Below are positions 54,011 through 61,823 of a stretch of DNA of 64,000 bases, in pieces. Below the pieces are notes generated by a model. That model made no database searches. It was not told the origin of the DNA and saw only the letters and a program-made list of their open reading frames with translations. Every line of letters begins with the position of its first letter. The first letter of the stretch is position 1. The stretch is from the NCBI GenBank assembly GCA_000341795.1, contig AODO01000069.1, forward strand, positions 372,001 through 436,000. Direction: 5' to 3'. Source of the DNA: Rhodococcus triatomae BKS 15-14 (GTDB lineage: Bacteria > Actinomycetota > Actinomycetes > Mycobacteriales > Mycobacteriaceae). The position numbers and the translations under genes are program-made.

Positions 54011-55171
54011 ATGAACCCTGTATCGAAGGGACGCCATCGTCGGCGTGCCGAACGAGTCACTGTCGCAGGCGCGGTGCCGGTGGCGTTGGCGATCGCGTGC
54101 TCCAGTGTTGCGAACTCCGCACCGGTGCAGCCGGGTGTCGGCGTCGAGGAGGAGGTGCAGCCCGGCGTCCTCGCCGACGAGTCCGCGGCTGCGGAGCCCG
54201 CGCCGGTCGAGGAGCCGAAGGAGTACTGGGTCGCGCCCCCGGTCGAGTACGCCAACGTCCCGACCCGTACTGCTCCCGCGTCGTACTACGAGTACGACGC
54301 CCCGATCGCGCCGGCGTCCGTCGCGCAGCTGCACCTCCCGGTCCCCGTCGAGGTCGTCGCGCCCATCGAGGCTCCCGAAGAACGGCTTCGTCTCGGCGAT
54401 TACGTTGCGGACCAGCCGAACTGGATGTCGGACACCGTCCTCGAGCGCACCAACAACACCGCCGCGGTGTACGAGGCGCAGATGAACACGTTCTGGCGGT
54501 CGACCGGTGTCGAGGCGTCGCGCGCAGACCGGATCGGTGCCGCCACGATCGGTGGTGCAGCCGTCGGTGGTCTCGGCGCGGCTGCGGTTGCCGGCACCAC
54601 GGGCGCCGTCGTCGGAGGGTTGATCGGCGGAACCGTCGGTGGCACTTCCGGAATCGGCGTTCTGGCGGGTGCTGCAACGGTTGCTCAAGGCTTTGTCGCC
54701 GCCCCGATTCCGGTCATCACGACGGCCATGGGTGGGGCGATCGGCGCGGCAGCGGTCGGCATCCCGGCTGCTGTCGTGGCAGGTGTCGCGGGCGCGGCTG
54801 TCGGTGCCGCGCACGGCGCTGCGTTCGGCGCCGGTGACACCCTCGCCGAGCCGATCGAGATGGATCTTCGCCAGGCCCCGACCGTCGACGAGTCCGCCGT
54901 CACCGAGTCCACCCGCCGCACCCTCGAGCAGATCGAAGCGCTGCCCGGGGGCCAACAGGTCGCCGACGCGATCCGCAGCGGTGCCTTCTGGATTCCGCCG
55001 CAGCTCGAAGCGATGGACGAGCAGGTTCGCGGGACCGTCTCCTCGGTGCCTGGAGGAACCGAGGCGATCGCGGCGGTGGACGCGGGCAACGCCGACGCCG
55101 CGGCCATCTTCGAGCCCCAGGTCCAGCAGTCCGGAGCCGCGAACTCGGCGGTCCAGGCAGGACTCGCCTGA
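54011..55171 (+). CDS. Exported protein with glycine-zipper-like region (Rhodococcus insoluble-domain type)
   Basis: The 386-aa protein begins with a basic segment G-R-H-R-R-R-A-E-R and a hydrophobic signal (V-P-V-A-L-A-I-A-C-S-S-V-A-N-S-A). A Pro/Glu-rich region (about 40-130) is followed by a long Gly/Ala-rich stretch (about 175-285) with repeated G-A-A-V-G-G and I-G-G-T-V-G-G units able to insert in or associate with membranes, then an acidic helical tail. The ATG at 54011 has GGAGGG 8 nt upstream; an in-frame ATG at 53984 is possible. It resembles proteins labelled insoluble domain protein in Rhodococcus. Function is unknown. Confidence 0.75.
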   Translation: MNPVSKGRHRRRAERVTVAGAVPVALAIACSSVANSAPVQPGVGVEEEVQPGVLADESAAAEPAPVEEPKEYWVAPPVEYANVPTRTAPASYYEYDAPIAPASVAQLHLPVPVEVVAPIEAPEERLRLGDYVADQPNWMSDTVLERTNNTAAVYEAQMNTFWRSTGVEASRADRIGAATIGGAAVGGLGAAAVAGTTGAVVGGLIGGTVGGTSGIGVLAGAATVAQGFVAAPIPVITTAMGGAIGAAAVGIPAAVVAGVAGAAVGAAHGAAFGAGDTLAEPIEMDLRQAPTVDESAVTESTRRTLEQIEALPGGQQVADAIRSGAFWIPPQLEAMDEQVRGTVSSVPGGTEAIAAVDAGNADAAAIFEPQVQQSGAANSAVQAGLA

Positions 55172-55222
55172 GAGGTGCTCTAAACTCCGCTCGCGCAGGC
55201 GATCACGCGGTGGGAGGGGCGA

Positions 55223-56026
55223 GTGGGAGTGGACCGGTCGAGCATGTCGCCGGAGGAGTTCGACAAATGGGTGGCCCAGGAGTCGGAGGCCGCCGGGACG
55301 ACTGGAGTGGCACAACCGGGCTGGCTCTCGGCGGAGGCGGGGTCGTCGCAGGCCGCGCCCGCCGCTGGGACCGCGGACCCGGGTGAGTCGGCGGCGCCCG
55401 GGGGTGCGGACGTGGCCGAGCCCGAATGGCTCAAGGCCGGACCGGCGACGCCGGCGGCACGTACCCCCGCCGCGAGGACCCCGGCTCCGGAGGAGCCCCG
55501 GTCGACGACGTCGCGCGCGCGTCGCGGGGGAGTCCTCGCCGTGGTCGCGGCGGTGGCCGTCGCCGGGGCGCTCGCCGCGACCGGTCTCGCCTTGAACGCC
55601 AAGGACTCCGAAGCCGAACCCACGTCTGTTGCCGCCGCGTCGACCACCCCCGAGATCGAAGAGAACACGTGGTGCACCGGGATGGGTGAGGGCGTGGTCG
55701 CCACCCTCGACTCCGACGATCCCGGCCTCGCCGCGATCGCCGGTTTCGAGCGTGCCTACTACGTGCTGCGGGACGGCCGACGGGTCCGTGAGTACGTGGC
55801 TCCGGACGCTCGCGTCGGCTCCGCGGAGAAGATCGACGGAGCGATTCGGCAGGTTCCCGTCGGCACCACCCACTGCGTGCTGGCGAAGAAGACCGCCGAG
55901 GGCGCCTACGCGGTGGACCTGTTCGAACGGCGCCCGGACGGCACCTCCGAGTTCTGGCAGTCGACGATGCTCACCGCGACGACTCCCGACGGCACCCGGA
56001 TCACCGCGATCCTCAGTCGCGGCTAG
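55223..56026 (+). CDS. Single-pass membrane protein with extracytoplasmic C-terminal domain
   Basis: The 267-aa product has an acidic N-terminal part with two related W-L-containing repeats (Q-P-G-W-L-S-A-E and E-P-E-W-L-K-A-G), an Ala/Pro/Thr-rich linker, a basic R-A-R-R-G stop and one membrane helix (about 101-124). The C-terminal domain (about 145-267) carries two cysteines (C149, C216) that may pair. The GTG follows GGGAGGGG. I do not recognise the family. Confidence 0.75.
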   Translation: MGVDRSSMSPEEFDKWVAQESEAAGTTGVAQPGWLSAEAGSSQAAPAAGTADPGESAAPGGADVAEPEWLKAGPATPAARTPAARTPAPEEPRSTTSRARRGGVLAVVAAVAVAGALAATGLALNAKDSEAEPTSVAAASTTPEIEENTWCTGMGEGVVATLDSDDPGLAAIAGFERAYYVLRDGRRVREYVAPDARVGSAEKIDGAIRQVPVGTTHCVLAKKTAEGAYAVDLFERRPDGTSEFWQSTMLTATTPDGTRITAILSRG

Positions 56027-56090
56027 GGCGTGTCTCCGAATCCCTCTCAGACGCCAGGTGTGCCGAAACGGGGATTGGGAGACATGCCCT
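56025..56090. terminator. 20-bp hairpin between convergent genes
   Basis: Positions 56025-56044 pair with 56071-56090 with 18 Watson-Crick pairs, one G-T and one mismatch, around a 26-nt loop. It begins inside the stop codon of one gene and ends 6 bp from the stop of the convergent one. It should act on both transcripts. Confidence 0.7.
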
Positions 56091-56095
56091 GGAGG

Positions 56096-57577
56096 TCAGG
56101 CTCCGGCACCCGGTTGCCGGGCGTACGCCAGGCGCACCGCGGCCCGCAGCACCTGCGGTGTTCGCCGAGCGGCGGTGAGGACCGCGCGGTCCAGAGTCGA
56201 CAGGCTGGGCCGGTGGCGGGGGACGACCGGCCGTTCGGTGCCGGACAGCGCGAACAGCGGCCACCGTCCGGGCACACCCTTCAGGGTGTGGGTCCCGCGC
56301 GGGGTGAAGGTGAGGCCGGATCCGACGGCCAGGTCCCGGACGGCGTTCGACACCAGGATCTCTCCCGCGCCGGCGAGAGCCCCGATGCGGGCGCCCGCGT
56401 GCACCGCCATGCCGGTGAGGTCGGTGCCGCTGCGTTCGAGCGAACCACTGTGCACCCCCACCCGAACCACGATGCCCAGTTCGGCAACGCCACGGACGAT
56501 GGTCTCGGCGCACCGGACGGCGTCGACGGCCGAATCGAAGACGCTGAACGTGCCGTCCCCCACGACGTTGACGAGCCGCCCCCCGGCCCCGTCGACGGCG
56601 TCCCGCACCGCGCACTCGTGCGCGGCGCGCAGGTCGCGGTAGTCGTGGTCGCCGAGGCGGGCGAGCAGTTCGGTCGACCCGACGATGTCGGTGAACAACA
56701 CACATCCGAGGAACCGGTCGACGTCCACGGGAAGGTCGGTGCCCCCGATCAGCTCCTCCACCTCTTCGAGCACCGGCAGCCAGGCTTCGCCCAGCGAGGC
56801 GCCGGGCGCCGACGTACGGAGCACGTGCATCGATCCACCGGGTACCGCGTCGGCGATGCGGCGGGCCACCTCGGGTGGTCGCAGCGATCCTCCTGGATGC
56901 AACACCCGCGTCGGGCACTGAACGGAACCCAGTGCGTCCCAACAGTTCACACGAAGTGCCCACTCCAGATGCGCGCAGGCGGTCGCCGGGGTGGCGGTGG
57001 AGCGTTCCAACAGGCCCATCAACCGACGGTTGAGCGGGGAGTCGACGGGGGTGTCCCACACCTGCAGGGTGCGTCCGGATCCCCAGGCGGCGTAGGCGGC
57101 GCGTACCCCGGTCACGAAGCCGGCGAGGTCCGCCCCCTCCCAGCCGGGTGGGGTGGTGTCGTCGCAGCGGACGAGACCTTCGATGTAGGGCTGGTCGAGC
57201 ACCAGTCCGCGCACCCGCTCCGGATGCCGCGCCGCCAGCATGACGACGGGTCCGCAGGTGCTGCCCAGGCCGAGCAGGACGGCATCGGCGATGCCCTCGG
57301 CGTCCATGACCGCCAGTACGTCGGAGGCCTGCTCGTCGAGGGTGGGGACGTGGTCCGTGGGATCGGACAGGGCGACGCCGCGCCGCAGCAGGATGACGTT
57401 CCGACGCCGGCCGCCGGCGCGTTCGAAGAGGTACTGCAGATGGGGGTCGGTCCACATCAGGTCGGGGTGCAGGCCGATCTCGAAGAACCAGACGACGGTC
57501 GGATCTCCGTCCCCGGAGACCTGGTACGCGAGGGCATGCCCGTCACGCTGGACATACCGTGTCACGGGTGGGTCCAT
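56096..57577 (-). CDS. Alpha/beta-hydrolase and class III nucleotide cyclase fusion
   Basis: The 493-aa protein joins an N-terminal alpha/beta-hydrolase-like domain (about 5-265) to a class III cyclase domain (about 285-450). The hydrolase nucleophile elbow reads G-L-G-S-T-C-G, not a clean G-x-S-x-G, so activity is doubtful. The cyclase has metal Asp in F-T-D-I-V-G-S-T and G-D-G-T-F. The usual substrate Lys position is Asn (V-N-V-V-G-D-G), and the transition-state Asn is His (V-H-A-G-A-R), as in a common actinobacterial subfamily. It may sense a ligand through the hydrolase fold. Confidence 0.85.
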   Translation of the reverse strand: MDPPVTRYVQRDGHALAYQVSGDGDPTVVWFFEIGLHPDLMWTDPHLQYLFERAGGRRRNVILLRRGVALSDPTDHVPTLDEQASDVLAVMDAEGIADAVLLGLGSTCGPVVMLAARHPERVRGLVLDQPYIEGLVRCDDTTPPGWEGADLAGFVTGVRAAYAAWGSGRTLQVWDTPVDSPLNRRLMGLLERSTATPATACAHLEWALRVNCWDALGSVQCPTRVLHPGGSLRPPEVARRIADAVPGGSMHVLRTSAPGASLGEAWLPVLEEVEELIGGTDLPVDVDRFLGCVLFTDIVGSTELLARLGDHDYRDLRAAHECAVRDAVDGAGGRLVNVVGDGTFSVFDSAVDAVRCAETIVRGVAELGIVVRVGVHSGSLERSGTDLTGMAVHAGARIGALAGAGEILVSNAVRDLAVGSGLTFTPRGTHTLKGVPGRWPLFALSGTERPVVPRHRPSLSTLDRAVLTAARRTPQVLRAAVRLAYARQPGAGA

Positions 57578-57732
57578 GTCCCCATGGTAGTCCCGGTCGG
57601 CACCCGATAGTTGTCCCGTGGACGACCGCCGCCCCTTGACCCGGCCCCGGGGGTGGCGCGCATCCTGGAACGGATCACGTCGTCGGGGCCGTGGACCTCG
57701 GCGCGCAGTCCGGACGCCGGGAGGTACGGGAA

Positions 57733-58482
57733 ATGCGGATCGTCGTCGTGGGAGGTACAGGCCACATCGGCCGGCAGGTCGTCGAGCACTTGCAGGAGCA
57801 GGGACACGACGCGGTGGCGGCGTCCCCGTCGACGGGAGTGGACGTGCTCACCGGCGCGGGTCTCGCCGACGCGTTCGCCGACGCCGACGTGGTGGTGGAC
57901 GTGTCGAATCCGCCGTCCTTCGACGGACCCGTGGTCGTCGACTTCTTCGACCGTTCCACGGCCAACCAGCTCGCCGCGGAGGCCGATGCGGGGGTGAAAC
58001 ATCACGTCGCACTGTCGATTGTCGGAGTCGATCGGCTGGTGCCCTCGGACACCGTCGGCTACCTGGACGGGAAGGTCCGGCAGGAGCAACTGATCGTCGC
58101 GGGACCCGTTCCGTACACGTTGGTGCGGGCAACGCAGTTTCACGAGTTCATCGGCATGATCGCGGACGCGTCGTCGCGGGTCGACGGTGTTCACCTGCCG
58201 CACTACCTGTTCCAGCCGGTCGCCGCCGCGGACGTCGCGGCGCTGGTTGCGGAGACGGCGATGGGGGAGCCGCGGGTGGAGGTCGAGATCGCCGGTGCGA
58301 CAAGGGCTCCGATGGACGAGCTGATCGGTGAGGTGCTGCGGGCTCGCGGCGACACCCGAACCGTGATCCGCGACGACGACGCCGGCTACTTCGGGGCGCA
58401 CCTCGCGGCCGACGGCCTGGTTCCGGTCGCGGACGGAGCGGTGATCGGCTCGACCGCGTTCGCCGTCCCCAAACGCGGCTGA
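57733..58482 (+). CDS. NmrA-like NAD(P)-binding protein
   Basis: The 249-aa atypical SDR starts with M-R-I-V-V-V-G-G-T-G-H-I-G-R-Q and has the NmrA/HSCARG-like layout: D-V-V-V-D-V-S-N-P-P, H-V-A-L-S-I-V-G-V-D and Y-T-L-V-R-A-T-Q-F-H-E-F. These proteins are redox sensors or reductases of quinone or isoflavone type. The ATG at 57733 has GGGAGG upstream. Confidence 0.87.
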   Translation: MRIVVVGGTGHIGRQVVEHLQEQGHDAVAASPSTGVDVLTGAGLADAFADADVVVDVSNPPSFDGPVVVDFFDRSTANQLAAEADAGVKHHVALSIVGVDRLVPSDTVGYLDGKVRQEQLIVAGPVPYTLVRATQFHEFIGMIADASSRVDGVHLPHYLFQPVAAADVAALVAETAMGEPRVEVEIAGATRAPMDELIGEVLRARGDTRTVIRDDDAGYFGAHLAADGLVPVADGAVIGSTAFAVPKRG

Positions 58483-58527
58483 AGGTGGCCTTCGTGCGCG
58501 TGGATCGCACGAAGGCCACCTTCAGCC
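58477..58527. terminator. 22-bp perfect hairpin between convergent genes
   Basis: Positions 58477-58498 pair perfectly with 58506-58527 around a 7-nt loop. The left arm includes the stop codon of the NmrA-like gene and the right arm ends 17 bp before the ahpF stop. There is no U-tract. It may be a bidirectional terminator or one copy of a dispersed palindromic element. Confidence 0.7.
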
Positions 58528-58543
58528 GGGCGGGGGGTGCGGG

Positions 58544-60139
58544 TCAGACGGTCGCGGGCTCCGCGACCGCTGCCTCGGCGGGGGTGCTGGTGCGGATCAG
58601 GTGGTCGAACGCGCCGAGCGCCGCCGTCGCACCGGAGCCGGCGGCCACGATGATCTGCTTGTACGGCGCGGTCGTGCAGTCACCCGCGGCGAACACACCG
58701 GGCACCGAGGTGCGGCCGTGCTCGTCGACGACGATCTCGCCGCGCGGGCTGAGTTCGACGGTGCCGCTGAGCCATTCGGTGTTCGGGAGCAGGCCGATCT
58801 GCACGAACACGCCGTCCAGGGCGACGGTGTGCGACTCGTCGGTGGTGCGGTCCGTGTACGCCAGGCCGGTGACCTTGGTGCCGTCGCCGATCACCTCGGT
58901 CGAGAGGGTGCTGAGCAGGATGTCGACGTTCGCCAGGCTGCGGAGCTTGCGCTGCAGCACGTCGTCGGCGCGCAGCTGCGAGTCGAACTCGACCAGCGTC
59001 ACGTGCTCGACGATGCCCGCGAGGTCGATCGCGGCCTCGACGCCGGAGTTGCCGCCGCCGATCACCGCGACACGCTTGCCCTTGAAGAGCGGTCCGTCGC
59101 AGTGCGGGCAGTAGGTGACGCCCTTGTTCCGGTACTCGTTCTCGCCGGGGACGTTCATCGCGCGCCAGCGGGCGCCGGTGGACAGGATGACGCTGCGGGA
59201 GAGCAGCCGGGCGCCGCTGGCGAGCTCGACCTCGACCAGCCCGCCCTCGACCTCGGCCGCGGTCAGCTTCGCCGCGTTCTGGGTGTTCATGATGTCGACG
59301 TCGTACTGGCGCACGTGGTTCTCGAGCTCGGCCGCGAACTTGGGGCCCTCGGTGTACGGGACGGACGCGAAGTTCTCGATGCCCATCGTGTCGAGCACCT
59401 GGCCACCGAACCGCTCGGAGACGACGCCGGTGCGAATTCCCTTGCGGGCCGCGTAGATCGCGGCGGTCGCTCCTGCGGGGCCGCCACCGACGACGAGCAC
59501 GTCGAAGGGGTCCTTCTCGGAGATCGCGGTTGCGGTGCGCTCGGCGGCGCCGGTGTCGAGCTTGCCGATGATCTGCTCGAGGCTCATCCGGCCGGATCCG
59601 AACGGCTCACCGTTGAGGAAGACGGTCGGCACGGCCATCACCTGGCGGCTGTCGACCTCGTCCTGGAAGAGGGAGCCCTCGATGGCGATGTGCTTGATGC
59701 GCGGGTTGACGACGGCCATAACGTTCAGCGCCTGCACGACGTCGGGGCAGTTCTGGCAGGACAGCGAGAAGTAGGTCTCGAAGTAGAAGTCGCCCTCGAG
59801 GTCGCGTGCCTGCGCGAGGAGGTCCGCGGCTTCCTTCGAGGGGTGTCCACCGACCTGCAGCAGGGCGAGGACGAGGGAGGTGAACTCGTGGCCGAGCGGG
59901 ATGCCGGCGAACTGGACCTCGACGTCGGTGCCGACGCGGCGGATGGCGAAGGACGGACGGCGCGGGTCGTCGCCGGTGCGGACGTGCGTGACCTGGTCGG
60001 ACAGGCCGGCGATCTGGTCCAGGAGCCCGGCGAGCTCGGTGGACTTCGCGCTGTCGTCGAGGCTGGACACCAGCTCGATCGGCTGGGTCACCTTCTCGAG
60101 GAGGGACTTCAGTTGGTTGGCGAGGCCGGCTTCGAGCAT
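58544..60139 (-). CDS. ahpF: Alkyl hydroperoxide reductase subunit F
   Basis: NAD(P)H-dependent flavoprotein that re-reduces AhpC. The 531-aa product has an N-terminal thioredoxin-like domain with C128-Q-N-C131, an FAD fold V-V-G-G-G-P-A-G near 217-223 and a thioredoxin-reductase-like domain with redox pair C344-P-H-C347 and the NADH fold I-G-G-G-N-S-G. The ATG at 60139 is preferred over a TTG three codons upstream because GGAG is then better placed. It lies 147 bp after ahpC on the same strand. Confidence 0.95.
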   Translation of the reverse strand: MLEAGLANQLKSLLEKVTQPIELVSSLDDSAKSTELAGLLDQIAGLSDQVTHVRTGDDPRRPSFAIRRVGTDVEVQFAGIPLGHEFTSLVLALLQVGGHPSKEAADLLAQARDLEGDFYFETYFSLSCQNCPDVVQALNVMAVVNPRIKHIAIEGSLFQDEVDSRQVMAVPTVFLNGEPFGSGRMSLEQIIGKLDTGAAERTATAISEKDPFDVLVVGGGPAGATAAIYAARKGIRTGVVSERFGGQVLDTMGIENFASVPYTEGPKFAAELENHVRQYDVDIMNTQNAAKLTAAEVEGGLVEVELASGARLLSRSVILSTGARWRAMNVPGENEYRNKGVTYCPHCDGPLFKGKRVAVIGGGNSGVEAAIDLAGIVEHVTLVEFDSQLRADDVLQRKLRSLANVDILLSTLSTEVIGDGTKVTGLAYTDRTTDESHTVALDGVFVQIGLLPNTEWLSGTVELSPRGEIVVDEHGRTSVPGVFAAGDCTTAPYKQIIVAAGSGATAALGAFDHLIRTSTPAEAAVAEPATV

Positions 60140-60286
60140 GAGGATCAACTCCGTGGGGGTGGTGCGACGGGTGGGAAAGGGCAGTTACTCAGCTCGAGCC
60201 GAGACGCGGATTCGCTACGGCGGGCCGACCCCGGCGGCACGGGACGTCGTTGTCCCGTGCCACCGGTGCGGACGTGATTCGGCGAA

Positions 60287-60850
60287 TCAGATCTTGCCGA
60301 CGAGCTCCAGCGACGGGGCGAGGGTCTCTTCGCCCTCTTCCCACTTCGCGGGGCAGACCTCGCCCGGGTGGTTGCGGACGTACTGCGCGGCCTTGACCTT
60401 GCGGACGAGCTCGGCGGCGTTGCGGCCGATGCCCTCGGCGGTGACCTCGGTGAACTGGACGACGCCGTCCGGGTCGACGAGGAAGGTGCCGCGGTCGGCG
60501 AGGCCCTGGTTCTCGCGGAGAACCTCGAAGTCGGAGCTGATCTGCAGGGTCGGGTCACCGATCATCGCGTACTTGATCTTGTTGATCGTGTCGGACGAGC
60601 CGTGCCACGCCTTGTGGGTGAAGTGCGTGTCGGTCGAGACGGAGAAGACCTCGACGCCCAGGCGCTGCAGCTCCTCGTAGTGGTCGGCCAGGTCGCCCAG
60701 CTCGGTCGGGCAGACGAAGGTGAAGTCGGCCGGGTAGAAGAAGAAGATCGCCCACTTGCCCTTGATGTCCTCGTCGGAGACGGTGACGAAGGCACCGTTC
60801 TGGAACGCCTCAGCGGAGAACGGCTTGATCTTCTTGTTGATCAGCGACAT
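60287..60850 (-). CDS. ahpC: Alkyl hydroperoxide reductase subunit C (peroxiredoxin)
   Basis: Typical 2-Cys peroxiredoxin that reduces peroxides. The 187-aa product has peroxidatic C47 in F-T-F-V-C-P-T-E and resolving C166 in G-E-V-C-P-A-K-W; it is the enterobacterial AhpC type that pairs with AhpF rather than the mycobacterial AhpC/AhpD type. The ATG at 60850 is used, after GAGG. A near-perfect OxyR-type site lies 75 bp upstream. Confidence 0.97.
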   Translation of the reverse strand: MSLINKKIKPFSAEAFQNGAFVTVSDEDIKGKWAIFFFYPADFTFVCPTELGDLADHYEELQRLGVEVFSVSTDTHFTHKAWHGSSDTINKIKYAMIGDPTLQISSDFEVLRENQGLADRGTFLVDPDGVVQFTEVTAEGIGRNAAELVRKVKAAQYVRNHPGEVCPAKWEEGEETLAPSLELVGKI

Positions 60851-60924
60851 AAAGAGCCTCACTCGATTCGGGGTTTGTCGTGTGTGACTCGAAGCTAACG
60901 AGGCTTTATTGATTGCGCCAATCG

Positions 60925-60957
60925 ATAGTTCTTAGTACTTCAATAGAGGAACGCTAT
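60925..60957. promoter_or_regulatory. OxyR-type tetramer site upstream of ahpC
   Basis: ATAG (60925), N7, TACT (60936), N3, ATAG (60943), N7, CTAT (60954) reproduces the OxyR spacing ATAG-N7-CTAT-N3-ATAG-N7-CTAT, with three of four quarter-sites exact. The site is 75-107 bp before ahpC. No oxyR gene is beside it. Confidence 0.65.
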
Positions 60958-61010
60958 AAGCACAGCATCGTGATCTGGAATGACCCCAAAAAGGCTACAA
61001 CTGTGACCGA

Positions 61011-61621
61011 TCACATACCGATGGCCGTACCCGGGCGCGGATCCGCCGACGCTCGCCGCCGGATCCGCGCACCGGACCACGACCCCAGAAACGCCAGCAG
61101 ATCCTTGTTGAGCTGGTCCTTGTGCGTGTCGGTGATGCCGTGCGGGGCCCCCGGGTAGACCACGAGCTCGGCGTCGTCGATCAGCGCCGCCGACGCCTTG
61201 CCACCCACCTCGAACGGAACCACCTGGTCGTCGTCGCCGTGGATCACCAGCGTCGGGACGTCGATCCTGGCACGACCTGTGCGATCCGGCCGGTGCCGTG
61301 CCTGCCGACGTACCGGGCGACCTCGCCACCGCCGGTCGAGAATCCGACGAGGGTGACGTCTCGGAGGTCGAGGTGATCGATCAGGCCGGCGAGGTCGTCG
61401 GCGTAGGTGTCCATCTCGTTGCCGTCCCAGGTTTGCGTGGACCGGCCGTGACCGCGGCGATCGTGAGCGATCACCCGGTAGCCGTTGGCGGCGAGGAACA
61501 ACTGTTGCGCCTCCCAGCTGTCCGAGTTCAGCGGCCAGCCGTGGCTGAGGACGACGGGTCGGCCTCGTCCCCAGTCCTTGAAGTGGATGTCGGTTCCGTC
61601 CGGGGTGGTGAACGTCGGCAT
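61011..61621 (-). pseudogene. Alpha/beta-hydrolase (non-haem haloperoxidase type) with internal deletion and frameshift
   Basis: The N-terminal part (61621 to about 61270) reads [17 protein letters not shown] and the nucleophile V-G-F-S-T-G-G-G, like non-haem chloroperoxidases. The C-terminal part (about 61268-61011) resumes at [12 protein letters not shown] with the Asp/His end [11 protein letters not shown], but in another frame. About 130 residues of the cap region expected between I-A-Q-V-V and D-V-P-T are missing, and the first frame stops at 61244. It is broken unless frameshifting occurs. Confidence 0.8.
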
Positions 61622-61743
61622 GGCACGTCCTTCGGGGAGGTCTGCGGGGACGAGGTCAACGTATGACGGTCCGGAGCCGGTCGAACGGTTCGCCGGCGCA
61701 CGGTTCTGTCCCCACCGTGCACCCGCCGCTGTGCGTGCTTTCG

Positions 61744-61815
61744 GTAGTGGGGGCTACCAGAAGTGCGCACAGGCGAATAGGTTGTGTGTAACCGGTAGAA
61801 CTACCAACCAGTAGG
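61744..61815. promoter_or_regulatory. Cluster of GGTAG/CTACC dyads upstream of the aldehyde dehydrogenase
   Basis: Three dyads lie in the promoter region: GGTAG-N6-CTACC (61744-61759), GGTAG-AA-CTACC (61795-61806) and CTAC-N6-GTAG (61802-61815), the last two overlapping. They end 8 bp before the start codon, a good position for repression. Confidence 0.5.
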
Positions 61816-61823
61816 GGTACGAA

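Noticed and set aside
53993-55873. A 626-codon minus-strand frame opposite the glycine-zipper protein
   Set aside because: It is rich in Arg/Gly/Asp without domains and lacks a ribosome site.
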